Counted from the first letter of the stretch, positions 39,753 to 49,502 are shown. The stretch: 53,298 nt of DNA from an uncultured Pseudomonadota bacterium (GCA_903884235.1 CAISEB010000035.1:1-53298); one strand, 5' to 3'. Notes: generated by a model from the sequence alone, not told the origin. Program-made: numbers and translations.

Positions 39753-41938
39753 GGGAACAGGTCCTGGCCGCGCTGTTGCTGGGTTGCGCCCAGCTCGCAC
39801 CGGCGCACGCGGAGACGCTGCTGCGCAGCGGATTCGAGGACGGAGTCGTGGCGCCCTGGCACGCCGTCGGCCTCGTGCCCGTGGCGATCACCCGCTACGC
39901 TGGCAATGCCTCGCTCAGGATCGGGTCCGGTGGCGCCGCGCAGGCGAGTGCGTCGACGCGCGGCCTTTCGGGCGTGTCGGTCACCCTCTCGTTTGCCGCG
40001 CGGGCGCTCGGTCATGGCGGGCGCTGCAGTGCGGACGTCTCGGTCGATGCAGGGCGCCACTGGACCGAGGTCCATGAGCTGCGGGCCGGGGCCGACGATG
40101 GCGTCACGCTGCACCGCGGCGGGCGGGTCGTGGCCGACCTCGCCGATCGGGAGCTGGTCTGGGTGCGCCTGCGCACGCTCGCGCGGGGCGACGAGGCCAC
40201 CTGCTGGGCCGACGACATCGAGATCACCGGCGATCGGCAGCAGGGCGCGGAGATCGCAGGCGACGCGGCCAGGGCAGCCGCGCTTGCCGTCGCCGCGGCG
40301 GTGACCGGGACGGCCCGCGGTCCCTGGCCGATGGCGGCGTTCCAGGTGCCACCGCAGGCGCTCATGCCACGACGGCGCATCGAAGGGCACCTGGCACTCG
40401 GCGCGATCCGGGACGGACAGGTACGGGTGCTCAGCGACCGCTTCGGGCTCGCGGCCGCCGATCACGGTGCCGCAGCGACACTGCCTGCCGTGGCGCTGGA
40501 CCTCGTCGGCGACGGTACCTCCCTGCTGCCCGTCCGGCGCGGCACGATCCCGGGTTCGCATCCGGCGTGGGACTGGGTGTTCGAGCCCGGCCGCGCGTGG
40601 AGCGACCCGGACACGCCCGCCATCACGCGCGCCGTCCTGCCGTTCTCGGTCGAGGAGCGGAACGCCAACTGCCTGCACAACGGGCTGCTGGCATTCACGA
40701 TGGACGAGACCGGGACGGTGTCGGAGGCCGCGTTCCAGATCGCCAGTGAAACCTGCGCGTACTTCCAGTTCGACCAGTGGGGCCTGCTGCAGGCGTCGTT
40801 CGAGGCGGCCACGGTGCCGGCGGCCGCGGCCGTCGCCGCGGCCCGCCGCCGCGAGCTGGCCGCGCGCCTGCCCGTGCGGCCGATCCGGCAGCTGGCGATC
40901 GACCACCGCGGCAGCGACCCGACGCGATTCGGCGCCGCCGCCGAGGTCGCCCCGTCCGCCATGACGGCCTACGGCGTCGTCGTCGACGGCATCCACTACG
41001 TCGGCGACTGCCCGACGCGGGCCGGCACGCACCCGGACTGCGACGAACTGGCGCTGCCGTCGTACTCGCTGGCGAAGTCGCTTGTCGCGGGCCTTGCGCT
41101 GATGCGGCTCGAGCGGCTGCATCCGGGCACCGCGGCGCTCGGGCTGGCGGACCTCGTGCCCGAATGCGATGCGCGCGCCTGGCGTGGCGTCACGTTGCTC
41201 AACCTGCTCGACATGAGCTCCGGTCACTACCTTTCATCGGCCGACCAGGCCGACGAGGATGGCGCGGACCTGCTGCCGTTCTTCGACGCCGAGGATCACG
41301 CCACCCGACTCGCGTTCGCGTGCAACCACTACCCGCGCCGCGAGGGCCCCGGGCTGCGCTGGGTCTATCACACCAGTGACACCTACCTGCTCGGAACGGC
41401 GCTCGCGCGGGCGTACCGCCGGCACGCCGGCGAGAACGCGGATTTCTATGCCGACCTCCTCGTCCACGACCTCTTCGCACCGCTCGACCTGAATCCCGCG
41501 CTGGCCGAGACGCGGCGCACGAGCGACCCGGCACGGCAGCCCTTCACCGGGTATGGACTGACGCTGCATCGGGACGACGTCGCGCGCCTCGCGCGCTACC
41601 TGCAGGGTGCCGCCGACCCGCAGGCCGGCGACGGCCTGCTGGATGCGACCTTGCTGCGCGAGGCGCTGCAGCGCGACCCGGCGCACCCAGGGCTCGCGGC
41701 GCCGGGGCCGGGGATGCGCTACCAGCACGGCTTCTGGGCGTGGAACGCGGGCCCGACCCTCGGCTGCGGGCAGGACGCCTGGGTGCCGTTCATGTCCGGG
41801 TACGGCGGCATCGTCGTCGCGATGTTCCCGAACGGCGTCGTCTACTACTACTTCAGCGACGGCGGCGACTTCCGCTGGGCGGAGGCGGCGCGCGAGGCGA
41901 ACCGCCTGAAGCCGTTCTGCACGGCAGGCCGGCCATGA
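39749..41938 (+). CDS. Exported serine hydrolase with N-terminal beta domain (beta-lactamase/transpeptidase fold)
   Basis: A 729-residue protein starting at GTG 39749. A signal sequence (VREQVLAALLLGCAQLAPAHA) could be cut at AHA-E or, given LLGC, be lipidated. Residues about 22-170 look like a jelly-roll or carbohydrate-binding-like module (SGFEDGVVAPWHAVG, CWADDIEITG). The C-terminal half is a class C beta-lactamase-like hydrolase with the Ser440-x-x-Lys443 dyad (SLAKS) and a YHTSDTY element in the second-motif position. It could hydrolyse peptides or esters of the compound brought in by the TonB receptor. Substrate unknown. Confidence 0.83.
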   Translation: MREQVLAALLLGCAQLAPAHAETLLRSGFEDGVVAPWHAVGLVPVAITRYAGNASLRIGSGGAAQASASTRGLSGVSVTLSFAARALGHGGRCSADVSVDAGRHWTEVHELRAGADDGVTLHRGGRVVADLADRELVWVRLRTLARGDEATCWADDIEITGDRQQGAEIAGDAARAAALAVAAAVTGTARGPWPMAAFQVPPQALMPRRRIEGHLALGAIRDGQVRVLSDRFGLAAADHGAAATLPAVALDLVGDGTSLLPVRRGTIPGSHPAWDWVFEPGRAWSDPDTPAITRAVLPFSVEERNANCLHNGLLAFTMDETGTVSEAAFQIASETCAYFQFDQWGLLQASFEAATVPAAAAVAAARRRELAARLPVRPIRQLAIDHRGSDPTRFGAAAEVAPSAMTAYGVVVDGIHYVGDCPTRAGTHPDCDELALPSYSLAKSLVAGLALMRLERLHPGTAALGLADLVPECDARAWRGVTLLNLLDMSSGHYLSSADQADEDGADLLPFFDAEDHATRLAFACNHYPRREGPGLRWVYHTSDTYLLGTALARAYRRHAGENADFYADLLVHDLFAPLDLNPALAETRRTSDPARQPFTGYGLTLHRDDVARLARYLQGAADPQAGDGLLDATLLREALQRDPAHPGLAAPGPGMRYQHGFWAWNAGPTLGCGQDAWVPFMSGYGGIVVAMFPNGVVYYYFSDGGDFRWAEAAREANRLKPFCTAGRP

Positions 41939-43119
41939 ACCGCCGCACTGCACGTCCGGACGGGGTTCCCGCGGCGATCCTGCTCGGGCTGCTCGGCACC
42001 GCCGGCATGTTCTACGTGAACCTGATGCCGGCCATCGTCTCGGGCCTTCGCGATGCGCTCGGCTACAGCAACGCCGAGGCCGGCTATGTCGCCGCCGCGA
42101 ACGTCTATGGCGCATCGGCCGGCGCCCTGACCGCGGTCTTCCTGGTCGGACGACTTCCCTGGAAGCGGGTCCAGGTCGTGGCGTTGCTGCTGCTCGCCGC
42201 CATCGACGCCGCCTCGGTCGGCGTATCCCGGCTCGAGCCGCTCATCCTGCTGCGCGCGTTGCACGGCCTGTGCGGCGGCGTCTCGATCGGCATCGCGCTC
42301 GCGGTGATGGCGCGCACCCGGATCCCGCAGCGTGCGTACGGCGCTCAGTTCACGATGCAGGTCCTGCTGGGCGGCATCGGCCTGATGTTCCTGCCGGAGG
42401 CGGCCGCACGGCACGGGACCGGCGTCCTGTTCGTGACGCTCGGCGCGCTGGCGCTCGCGGCGCTCGCGGCGTTGCCGTTCCTGCCCGACTACCCGGCCGT
42501 GCCCGTGCCGACGCTGGCGACGGCCGGTGCACCGCGATGGCAGCCGCTGGCCGCGACGCTCGGTGCCCTGTTCCTGTTCCAGTCCGCGAACATGGCGCTG
42601 TTCGCGTTCATCATCCCGCTCGGCCGCGCGTATGGCCTCGCGCTGCCGTTCATCGACGGCGCGCTCGGTGCGGCGAACTGGATCGCCGCGGCAGGCTCCC
42701 TCGCGGCGATGTGGGCCGGCGATCGGTTCGGGCGGCGACGCCCGCTGCTGGTGGCGGCGGGTGCGGCGGTCGCCGGCACGTGCGCGTTCATCTGGAGCGC
42801 GTCACCGCTCGTGTTCATGCTCGCCAACGTCGTCACCGGGATCGCCTGGTCCTTCACCGTGCCGTACCTGTTCGGCATGTGCGCGAAGTTCGACGGCGCC
42901 GGTCGCGCGGCCACGCTCGGCGGATTCTGCTCGAAGATGGGACTCGCCTCGGGTCCCCTCGTCGCGCCGTGGGTCATCGGCGCCGACCGCTACGGCATCC
43001 TGGTCGCCTGGGCGGTCGGCGCGCTGATGCTCTGCGCGATCCTCGCGTACCGACCTGCAGGGCAGCTTGATCGCCGCGACGGCGCCGCCACGGCCGGTGC
43101 CGGCGTGCCGTCCGACTAG
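41935..43119 (+). CDS. MFS transporter
   Basis: A 394-residue protein with 12 predicted membrane helices and a major-facilitator layout: loop 2-3 region GRLPWKRVQ, the C-half loop GDRFGRRRPLLVA, and the intermediate charged segment. It starts inside the stop of the hydrolase gene (ATGA), completing the TonB receptor-sulfotransferase-hydrolase-MFS set. It probably moves the processed product across the inner membrane. Its TAG stop shares a CTAG with the convergent gene. Confidence 0.9.
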   Translation: MNRRTARPDGVPAAILLGLLGTAGMFYVNLMPAIVSGLRDALGYSNAEAGYVAAANVYGASAGALTAVFLVGRLPWKRVQVVALLLLAAIDAASVGVSRLEPLILLRALHGLCGGVSIGIALAVMARTRIPQRAYGAQFTMQVLLGGIGLMFLPEAAARHGTGVLFVTLGALALAALAALPFLPDYPAVPVPTLATAGAPRWQPLAATLGALFLFQSANMALFAFIIPLGRAYGLALPFIDGALGAANWIAAAGSLAAMWAGDRFGRRRPLLVAAGAAVAGTCAFIWSASPLVFMLANVVTGIAWSFTVPYLFGMCAKFDGAGRAATLGGFCSKMGLASGPLVAPWVIGADRYGILVAWAVGALMLCAILAYRPAGQLDRRDGAATAGAGVPSD

Positions 43120-43832
43120 CAGGCCTGTGCCGCGCCACGGCGGCGCGCGGTGAATCCGAGGAGACCTGCGCCGGACATCAGCAACCACGCCGCTGCGGGC
43201 AGCGGTGTTGCCGTGAGCTGCACCGCGCCGCCGTACATGCCGCCGCTCGAGCCCGACGGCAGGCCGGCGATGTCGAGGATGTAGGTGCCCGCGGCGATGT
43301 TGCCGAAGGTCGCCGAGATGGTCGCCGTGCCGGGATTGGCGAGGCCGGTCCACGCGCTCACGACCGTGCTGCCGGCCGGCAGGCCCACCGGGATCGGTGC
43401 GGTCGAGCTGCTGACGACCGCGTAGAGGCGGAACTGCAGGTTGGACAGGTCGAGCGTCGGCGTGGGCGCGCCCGGGAACTGCAACTGCAGCGAGGCCGTC
43501 AGCACGTCGCCGCTCGCACCCTGCGCGATCGTGAACACGTAGCTGTCCTGGAACGAATAGCTGCCGACCTGCGTGCTCGTGCCGAGCGTTCCCGCGGGCG
43601 TCCCGAGCGTGTTCGAGAACGTGTAGGTGCCTGGCACGCCGAGCTGGTACGTGGAGCCGGTCAGCGTCGAGTATCCGCTCGCGTTCGCGAGGAACTCATA
43701 GGAGTAGGTCATCTGGCCCGAGCCTGCGAGCGGGACCGTGGCGGCGTCGGCCGCAGTCGGTGCGAGCGACGCGCCGAGCGCAACGGTCAGGATCGCGAAG
43801 CCTTGGAGGATGTGGCGGAGAACCGTGTTCAT
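43116..43832 (-). CDS. VPLPA-CTERM-like sorted surface protein
   Basis: A 238-residue secreted protein. A signal peptide (MNTVLRHILQGFAILTVALG ... AADA) precedes a Ser/Thr/Gly-rich beta body. The C-terminal sorting signal reads TPLPAAAWLLMSGAGLLGFT followed by ARRRG: a short P-L-P-A motif, one membrane helix and an arginine tail. This is the VPLPA form of the PEP-CTERM class, recognised by exosortases. No exosortase is in this window. Such proteins are usually linked to exopolysaccharide. The ATG at 43832 with GAGG upstream is chosen. Confidence 0.82.
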   Translation of the reverse strand: MNTVLRHILQGFAILTVALGASLAPTAADAATVPLAGSGQMTYSYEFLANASGYSTLTGSTYQLGVPGTYTFSNTLGTPAGTLGTSTQVGSYSFQDSYVFTIAQGASGDVLTASLQLQFPGAPTPTLDLSNLQFRLYAVVSSSTAPIPVGLPAGSTVVSAWTGLANPGTATISATFGNIAAGTYILDIAGLPSGSSGGMYGGAVQLTATPLPAAAWLLMSGAGLLGFTARRRGAAQAC

Positions 43833-44111
43833 TCGAGCCTCGGGCATGCGGCGCAACCTAGCGGAGCTCTACGGTGCCCTGTGAATATGACAAATTTCGG
43901 GCGCCGGCATGACGCCCACGCACCGCCCGCCGGGTCCAGTACCCGCGGCGCGATGGCGGTCGCGAAAATCATCGCTCGAACGCTGGATTCGTTCTTAGAT
44001 CAACGGCTTGCGGTCCGCCCGCTTGGATGCCGGTGGCCGGCGCTGGTACCCTTGCGTCCTCATTCGGCCGGCCCTTCGCGCCGGCCGGTCCACCAGGGAG
44101 CACCGCACGCC

Positions 44112-45422
44112 ATGACCACGAACGCCGACCTTCAGAAGATCCGTGAAGCGGCCGTGCCGCGCGGCGTGTCGAACATGCTGCCGGTGTTCACCGAGCGCGC
44201 CTCGAACGCCGAGCTCTGGGACGTCGAGGGCAAGCGCTACATCGACTTCGCCGGTGGCATTGCCGTGCTCAATACCGGCCACCTGAACCCGACCGTCAAG
44301 GCCGCGGTCGCGGCCCAGCTCGAGCGGTTCTCGCACACCTGCTTCCAGGTCACGCAGTACGAAAGCTACGTGCGCCTCGCCGAGCGCCTCAACAAGCTCG
44401 CGCCGGGCCCCACGCCGAAGAAGACCATGTTCCTGACGACCGGCGCCGAGGCCGTCGAGAACGCGGTCAAGATCGCGCGCTCGTACACGAAGCGCAGCGC
44501 CGTGATCGCATTCTCCGGCGCGTTCCACGGCCGCACGATGCTGACCATGGGCCTGACCGGCAAGGTCGCGCCGTACAAGCTCAGCTTCGGCCCGATGCCG
44601 GCCGAGGTCTTCCATGCGCCGTTCCCGTGCGAGTACCTCGGTGTCTCGCAGGCGCAGTCGCTCGCCGCCCTCGACACGCTGTTCAAGGCGGACGTCGATC
44701 CCGCGCGCGTCGCCGCCATCATCATCGAGCCGGTGCAGGGCGAAGGCGGCTTCTACGCGGTGCCGGTCGAGTTCATGCGCGCACTGCGCAAGATCTGCGA
44801 CCAGCACGGCATCCTGCTGATCGCCGACGAGGTGCAGACCGGCTTCGCGCGCACCGGCAAGCTGTTCGCGACCGAGCACTCGGGCATCGAGCCGGACCTG
44901 ATGACGATCGCCAAGAGCCTCGCCGGCGGTTTCCCGCTGTCCGGCGTGATCGGCAAGGCCGAGATCATGGACGCACCGGCCCCGGGCGGCCTCGGCGGCA
45001 CCTATGCCGGCTCGCCACTGAGCTGCGCCGCCGCGCTCGCGGTGCTGGATGTCATCGAGAAGGAAGGCCTCTGCGCGCGCGCCAACGTGATCGGCGACCT
45101 GCTGAAGAAGCGCCTCTCCGGCCTGCACGGCCGCCTCGCGACGAACTGCGTCGGCGACGTGCGCGGCCTGGGCGCGATGATCGCGCTCGAACTCGTCAAG
45201 AACGGCGATGTCGGCCAGCCGGATGCGGAACTCACCAAGGCGCTGGTCGCGAAGGCCGCCGCGAACGGGCTGCTGATCCTGTCGTGCGGGACGCGCGCGA
45301 ACGTGATCCGCTTCCTCGTGCCGCTGACCGCGAGCGACGCCATCATCAACGAGGGCCTCGACATCCTCGAGCGCTCGCTCGTCGAGCTCGTCGGCGCGGC
45401 GGCCGAGGCCAAGCGCGCCTGA
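44112..45422 (+). CDS. gabT: 4-aminobutyrate aminotransferase
   Basis: A 436-residue class III PLP aminotransferase moving the amino group of GABA to 2-oxoglutarate. Motifs: FLTTGAEAVENAVKIARSYT, AFSGAFHGRT, IIIEPVQGEGGFY, LLIADEVQTGFARTGKLFA and the PLP lysine in MTIAKSLAGGFPLSG. The match to GabT is closer than to ArgD (for example the HTCFQVTQYESYVRLAERLN block). No gabD is adjacent. The 280 bp upstream contain a possible TACCCT -10 near 44046 and otherwise nothing clear. It ends at a good terminator. Confidence 0.93.
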   Translation: MTTNADLQKIREAAVPRGVSNMLPVFTERASNAELWDVEGKRYIDFAGGIAVLNTGHLNPTVKAAVAAQLERFSHTCFQVTQYESYVRLAERLNKLAPGPTPKKTMFLTTGAEAVENAVKIARSYTKRSAVIAFSGAFHGRTMLTMGLTGKVAPYKLSFGPMPAEVFHAPFPCEYLGVSQAQSLAALDTLFKADVDPARVAAIIIEPVQGEGGFYAVPVEFMRALRKICDQHGILLIADEVQTGFARTGKLFATEHSGIEPDLMTIAKSLAGGFPLSGVIGKAEIMDAPAPGGLGGTYAGSPLSCAAALAVLDVIEKEGLCARANVIGDLLKKRLSGLHGRLATNCVGDVRGLGAMIALELVKNGDVGQPDAELTKALVAKAAANGLLILSCGTRANVIRFLVPLTASDAIINEGLDILERSLVELVGAAAEAKRA

Positions 45423-45446
45423 GCGCTGCCTGACGGCGCCTGCACG

Positions 45447-45484
45447 GGGCCCGCGCGCCGGTGGCGTGCGGGCCCTTTGTTTTC
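45447..45484 (+). terminator. Rho-independent terminator of gabT
   Basis: GGGCCCGC (45447-45454) pairs with GCGGGCCC (45468-45475), then TTTGTTTT. It also separates gabT from the convergent M20 gene. Confidence 0.8.
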
Positions 45485-45506
45485 TAGAGCTGCGGCGACG
45501 CCGCGC

Positions 45507-46916
45507 TCACTGGTCGGCGTACAGCTTCACGAGTCGGTACAGGAACGTGCGGCCGTCGTAGACCGACTTCACCGGGATGCGTTCGTTCAGGCCGTGGATG
45601 TGGCCGCCGTCCGCATCCGTGAACAGGCCCGTGACGCCGTAGGTCGGGATGCCCGCCGGGTTCAGGAACTGGGCGTCCGACGCGCCGGGCTCCAGCGCCG
45701 GCACGACGGGCACGCCGGGCCAGATCTCCCCGGCCACCTGCTCGATCGGGCCCATGACCCGGCGGGTGAGCGGCGCCGGCGGCGCGATCGGGCCGCGCAC
45801 CTCGGGGATCGTGACGGCGACCGCCGGGTCGTCGGCCAGCTTCGCCAGCTGCAGCCGCACCTCCTCGCGCGACACGCCCGGCACGATGCGGCAATTGATG
45901 TTGGCGCGCGCCCGCTGCGGCAGGGCGTTCGTGGCGTGCCCGGCCGACAGCATCGTCGCGACGCAGGTCGTGCGCAGCATCGCGTGCCAGTTGGGCTCCC
46001 GGTCGAGCACGGCGACCGCGGCCGCATCCATCGGGTTCCTGACGACCGCCGCCATCGCGGCGCCATCCGCGCCGCCGATGATCTTCGACATGCCCGTGAA
46101 GAACCCGCGGCTGGCGTCGCCGAGATCTACCGGGAACTCGTAGCGGCTGACCCGGTCGACCGCCCGCACCAGGTGGTATATCGCGTTGTCGGGGAGCGGC
46201 CGCGAACTGTGCCCGCCCGCGTTGGTCACCTCGAACGTGTAGTTCTGCGAGATTTTCTCCGCTGCGAGGATGCCGAGCGAGACCGGCTTGCCCTTCTCGT
46301 CGAGCGTGCCGTCGACGCCCTCGGTCAGCGCGAACTCCGCGTCGATCGCCTCGCGCGCGTGCTGAGTCAGCCACTCGGCACCGTTCAGGGCGCCGTTGGT
46401 CTCCTCGCCGCAGGTCAGCGCGAGCTTGATCGTGCGCTTCGGCCGGAAGCCCGACTCGCGGTAACGGATCAGGTTGTCGACCCAGATCGCGGCCTGCGCC
46501 TTCATGTCCGCCGTGCCGCGGGCGTAGAAGTAGCCGTCCTCCTCGATCAGCGTGAACGGATCGCGCGTCCAGTCCTCGCGCTTCGCCTCGACGACGTCGA
46601 CGTGCGCGAGCATCAGGATCGCCTTGGCGTCCGGCTTCGAGCCGTGCAGCACGGCGATCAGCCCGCCTTCCTTCGGGTGGCCGTCCGGGACGAAGATCCT
46701 GAGGTCCTCGTCCGGGTAGCCGGCTGACTTCAGTCGCGCGGCCATGCGTGTCGCGGCGAGCGTGCAGTCACCGGACGACAAGGTCGTGTTCGTCTCGATG
46801 AGTTCCTTGTAGATCGCGCGGAAACGGTCGCGCCCGTCGGCATCCGCCGTTGGTGCGGCATGCGCCGTCGAGGACGCCAATGCGACCAAGGCCAGCAGGA
46901 TCGATCGGCTCGTCAT
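45507..46916 (-). CDS. Exported M20-family metallopeptidase
   Basis: A 469-residue zinc peptidase with a signal peptide (MTSRSILLALVALASSTAHA). The M20 ligands and catalytic residues are visible in LAHVDVVEA, RGTADMKAQAA and LTCGEETNG, and a lid domain contains AGGHSSRP. M20 includes carboxypeptidases, aminoacylases and ArgE/DapE, but the signal peptide argues against a cytoplasmic ArgE role. It is the last gene of the ThDP-NAT-M20 minus-strand group. Confidence 0.9.
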   Translation of the reverse strand: MTSRSILLALVALASSTAHAAPTADADGRDRFRAIYKELIETNTTLSSGDCTLAATRMAARLKSAGYPDEDLRIFVPDGHPKEGGLIAVLHGSKPDAKAILMLAHVDVVEAKREDWTRDPFTLIEEDGYFYARGTADMKAQAAIWVDNLIRYRESGFRPKRTIKLALTCGEETNGALNGAEWLTQHAREAIDAEFALTEGVDGTLDEKGKPVSLGILAAEKISQNYTFEVTNAGGHSSRPLPDNAIYHLVRAVDRVSRYEFPVDLGDASRGFFTGMSKIIGGADGAAMAAVVRNPMDAAAVAVLDREPNWHAMLRTTCVATMLSAGHATNALPQRARANINCRIVPGVSREEVRLQLAKLADDPAVAVTIPEVRGPIAPPAPLTRRVMGPIEQVAGEIWPGVPVVPALEPGASDAQFLNPAGIPTYGVTGLFTDADGGHIHGLNERIPVKSVYDGRTFLYRLVKLYADQ

Positions 46917-46972
46917 GGATGCTTCCCCTGTTGTGAATGTCGGTCCGGCGCCGCGTGACGGCGCCGCTGTCC

Positions 46973-47770
46973 TCAGCTCGTCGCATCGAACAGTCTGATG
47001 GCCTCCGCGTCCGTGACGCGGACGCCGAGTTCAAGCTCGAGCAGGCGGCGCAGCTGCGCGGCACTGGTGAGCGGCGTCCTCGACGCGCCCTCCGGCGTGA
47101 TCACCCAGTAGTCGCGGTTGCGCAGCGAGCGGACCTCGTCGGGCAGGATCCTCGACGCCACGAGGTTGTTCACGAACACGGCCTGCGGATGCCGATGCGA
47201 ATAGAAGTGCCCCATCTCGCAGTCGGCCGGGAGATGGTCGCCCGGCGTGAACCGATACAGCGAGAAGTCGCCGCCATCCTTGAATGCCTGCAGGTGGAAC
47301 TCGCCCGGCCTTCGTTCATGGACCCGGAAGGTCCGCTCGTCGCGCAGCGGCGGGCGCTCGGCCAGGCTCACCGGCACCGGCGGGCCCAGGGGCCCGAAGC
47401 CGACGTCGCCGACGTAGTCCTGTCGGTCGAGGCGCACGAGGTTCATCCGGTGCGTCAGCGGCGGATCGATGTCCTGGTTGTAGATCACGCGTGCCAGGCA
47501 CAGGCGGACCTCGAAGCCGAGCTCTTCCAGCACGGCATGGAACAACGCGTTCTGCTCGAAGCAGTAGCCGCCGCGTGCCCGGATGACGATCCGGTCGTAG
47601 AGCGATCCGAGTTCCAGCGGCAGTGACTCGCCGAGGCGCGGACCGACGCTGCAGAACGCGAATCGCGCGACGTGGCGGCGCACCAGTTCCTGCAGGAAGG
47701 GCAGTTGCGGCGCCGCGCGAGCGAGGCCGAGCGCGTCGAGGTACCCCGCGGTCACGTCGGCGCGATCCAC
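46973..47770 (-). CDS. Arylamine N-acetyltransferase
   Basis: A 265-residue NAT enzyme with the cysteine-protease-like triad Cys70 (RARGGYCFEQN), His107 (LTHRMNLV) and Asp122 (YVGDVGFGPLGPP). NATs move an acetyl group from acetyl-CoA to arylamines or hydrazines. The GTG at 47770 begins MDRADVTAGYLDALGL and lies 11 bp after the ThDP gene's stop, so the two are likely cotranscribed. Confidence 0.92.
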   Translation of the reverse strand: MDRADVTAGYLDALGLARAAPQLPFLQELVRRHVARFAFCSVGPRLGESLPLELGSLYDRIVIRARGGYCFEQNALFHAVLEELGFEVRLCLARVIYNQDIDPPLTHRMNLVRLDRQDYVGDVGFGPLGPPVPVSLAERPPLRDERTFRVHERRPGEFHLQAFKDGGDFSLYRFTPGDHLPADCEMGHFYSHRHPQAVFVNNLVASRILPDEVRSLRNRDYWVITPEGASRTPLTSAAQLRRLLELELGVRVTDAEAIRLFDATS

Positions 47771-47781
47771 GTCCCCGCCCG

Positions 47782-49455
47782 TCAGCCGGTGGCGAGCGTC
47801 GACAGCCGCCGGCCCGGTGCGATGTCCTCGAGGCTCGTGACCACCTCGATCAGCCGCGGCCCGTCCGCCGCGAGGGCGGTCGCGAGGGCGGGCCCGAATT
47901 CCGCCGTGGTGCGCACGCGCGCGGCCTTCACGCCGCAGGACTCTGCCAGCGCGACGAAGTCCGGGTTCACGAGGTCGGTGGCGACCACGCGGCCCGGGTA
48001 GCGTCCCTGCTGGTGCATGCGGATCGTGCCGTAGGCGCCGTTGTTGAGCACGAGGAACACGACCTGGGTGCCCGCGGCCCGGGCGGTGACGAGATCGTTG
48101 ACGGCCATCATGAAGCAGCCGTCACCGGCAACCGCCACGACCTTGCGGTCCGGGTGCAGGATCGACGCGGCAATGGCGGCGGGCACGCCGTAGCCCATCG
48201 CGCCGCTCTGCGGCGCGAGCTGGGTGCGGAAGCGGCGGTGCTCGAAGAAGCGGTGCAGCCAGGCGGCATAGTTGCCGGCGCCATTGGTGACGATCGCGTC
48301 GTCCGGGAGCTGGCGGCGCAGCTCGCGGAACACCTCGCCCGGGTTGACCTCGCCCGTCACCTGCACCGGCTCGAGATCGCGCTCGTATCCGGCCCGTGCG
48401 CTGCGCGTCCAGTCGCCCCAGCGCGGGGTGGTGGGCGGCGACAGCGCGTCGAGCGCGATGGCCGCGGCATCGGGCGAGGCGCTCGCGCGCAGCGACACCG
48501 GGAACACGCGGCCCGCGTCTTCCGGGCGCATCGCCACGTGGATCACGCGTTCGACGCTGGTGCGCGGGTCGAGGCGCGTGTAGCCGCCGGTCTCGACGTC
48601 GCACAGGTTCGCGCCAATCGCGAGCACGAGGTCCGCTTCGTTGAGCGAGCGCATCGCGCCGCTGCCCGCGGAGAAGCCGAACTCGCCGACATAGCTCGCG
48701 TGGTCGTTCGGGAACACGTCCTTCCTGCGGAACGACGTCGCCACCGGCAGTTGCCAGCGCTCGGCGAAGCGCCTGAGCGCGGCGGTCCCGTCCACGGTCC
48801 AGCCGCTGCCGCCGACCCACACGAGCGGCCGCGAGGCCGCCGCGAGGCGCGCGGCAATGGTGTCGACCACGCCGACCTCGAGCGGTGTCGCGATGCGCTC
48901 GACGTACGGCCCGGGCGGGAGCTCGCAGGCCTCCTCGAGCACGTCCTCCGGCAGGCTCACGACCACCGGCCCGGGGCGGCCGTTGATCGCGATCGCGAAT
49001 GCGCGCGTGACGAGTTCCGACATGCGCGCCGGCTCGTGAACCTCCACGACCCACTTGGCGACCGTGCCGAACATCGCGCCGAAGTCGATCTCCTGGAACG
49101 CATCGCGACCGAGGTCCTGGCGCGCCACCTGGCCGACGAACAGCACCATCGGCGTCGCGTCCTGCTGGGCGGTGTGCACGGCGATGCTGGCGTGCGTCGC
49201 GCCGGGCCCGCGCGTCACGAAGCACACGCCGGGGCGACCGGTCAGCTTGCCGACCGCCTCGGCCATGTTCGCGGCGCTGGCCTCGTGGCGGCAGGTCACG
49301 ACGCGCAGCCGGTCGCGCGTCTCGTAGAGCGCGTCCAGGACGGCGAGGTAGCTTTCGCCCGCGACGGTGAATGCGGTGGTGACGCCCTGCGCGAGCAGGC
49401 AGTCGACGAGGGCGCGCGCAGCGGTGCGCGGCGGGAGGGCGGGGGACGTGTTCAT
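47782..49455 (-). CDS. Thiamine-diphosphate enzyme of the acetolactate-synthase type
   Basis: A 557-residue ThDP enzyme. It has the Pyr-domain glutamate (VTCRHEASAANMAEAVG), a central domain, and the PP-domain motif GDGCFMMAVNDLVTARAAG ... LNNGAYGTI. It lacks a regulatory partner gene (ilvH), and details such as FTVAGESYLAVLD point to the broad group of acetolactate-synthase-like or benzoylformate/oxalyl decarboxylase relatives, not biosynthetic IlvB. Its neighbour NAT gives no clear pathway. Confidence 0.88.
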   Translation of the reverse strand: MNTSPALPPRTAARALVDCLLAQGVTTAFTVAGESYLAVLDALYETRDRLRVVTCRHEASAANMAEAVGKLTGRPGVCFVTRGPGATHASIAVHTAQQDATPMVLFVGQVARQDLGRDAFQEIDFGAMFGTVAKWVVEVHEPARMSELVTRAFAIAINGRPGPVVVSLPEDVLEEACELPPGPYVERIATPLEVGVVDTIAARLAAASRPLVWVGGSGWTVDGTAALRRFAERWQLPVATSFRRKDVFPNDHASYVGEFGFSAGSGAMRSLNEADLVLAIGANLCDVETGGYTRLDPRTSVERVIHVAMRPEDAGRVFPVSLRASASPDAAAIALDALSPPTTPRWGDWTRSARAGYERDLEPVQVTGEVNPGEVFRELRRQLPDDAIVTNGAGNYAAWLHRFFEHRRFRTQLAPQSGAMGYGVPAAIAASILHPDRKVVAVAGDGCFMMAVNDLVTARAAGTQVVFLVLNNGAYGTIRMHQQGRYPGRVVATDLVNPDFVALAESCGVKAARVRTTAEFGPALATALAADGPRLIEVVTSLEDIAPGRRLSTLATG

Positions 49456-49502
49456 GCCGCGATTCTAGAGAACCGGCCGCGTCCTTGCAGCCTTGCGGCC
49501 GG

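Noticed and set aside
45507-46916. M20 peptidase as the missing ArgE deacylase of the arginine pathway
   Set aside because: It has a signal peptide, is 35 kb from the operon, and M20 is a broad family; the cytoplasmic step needs a protein without export signal.
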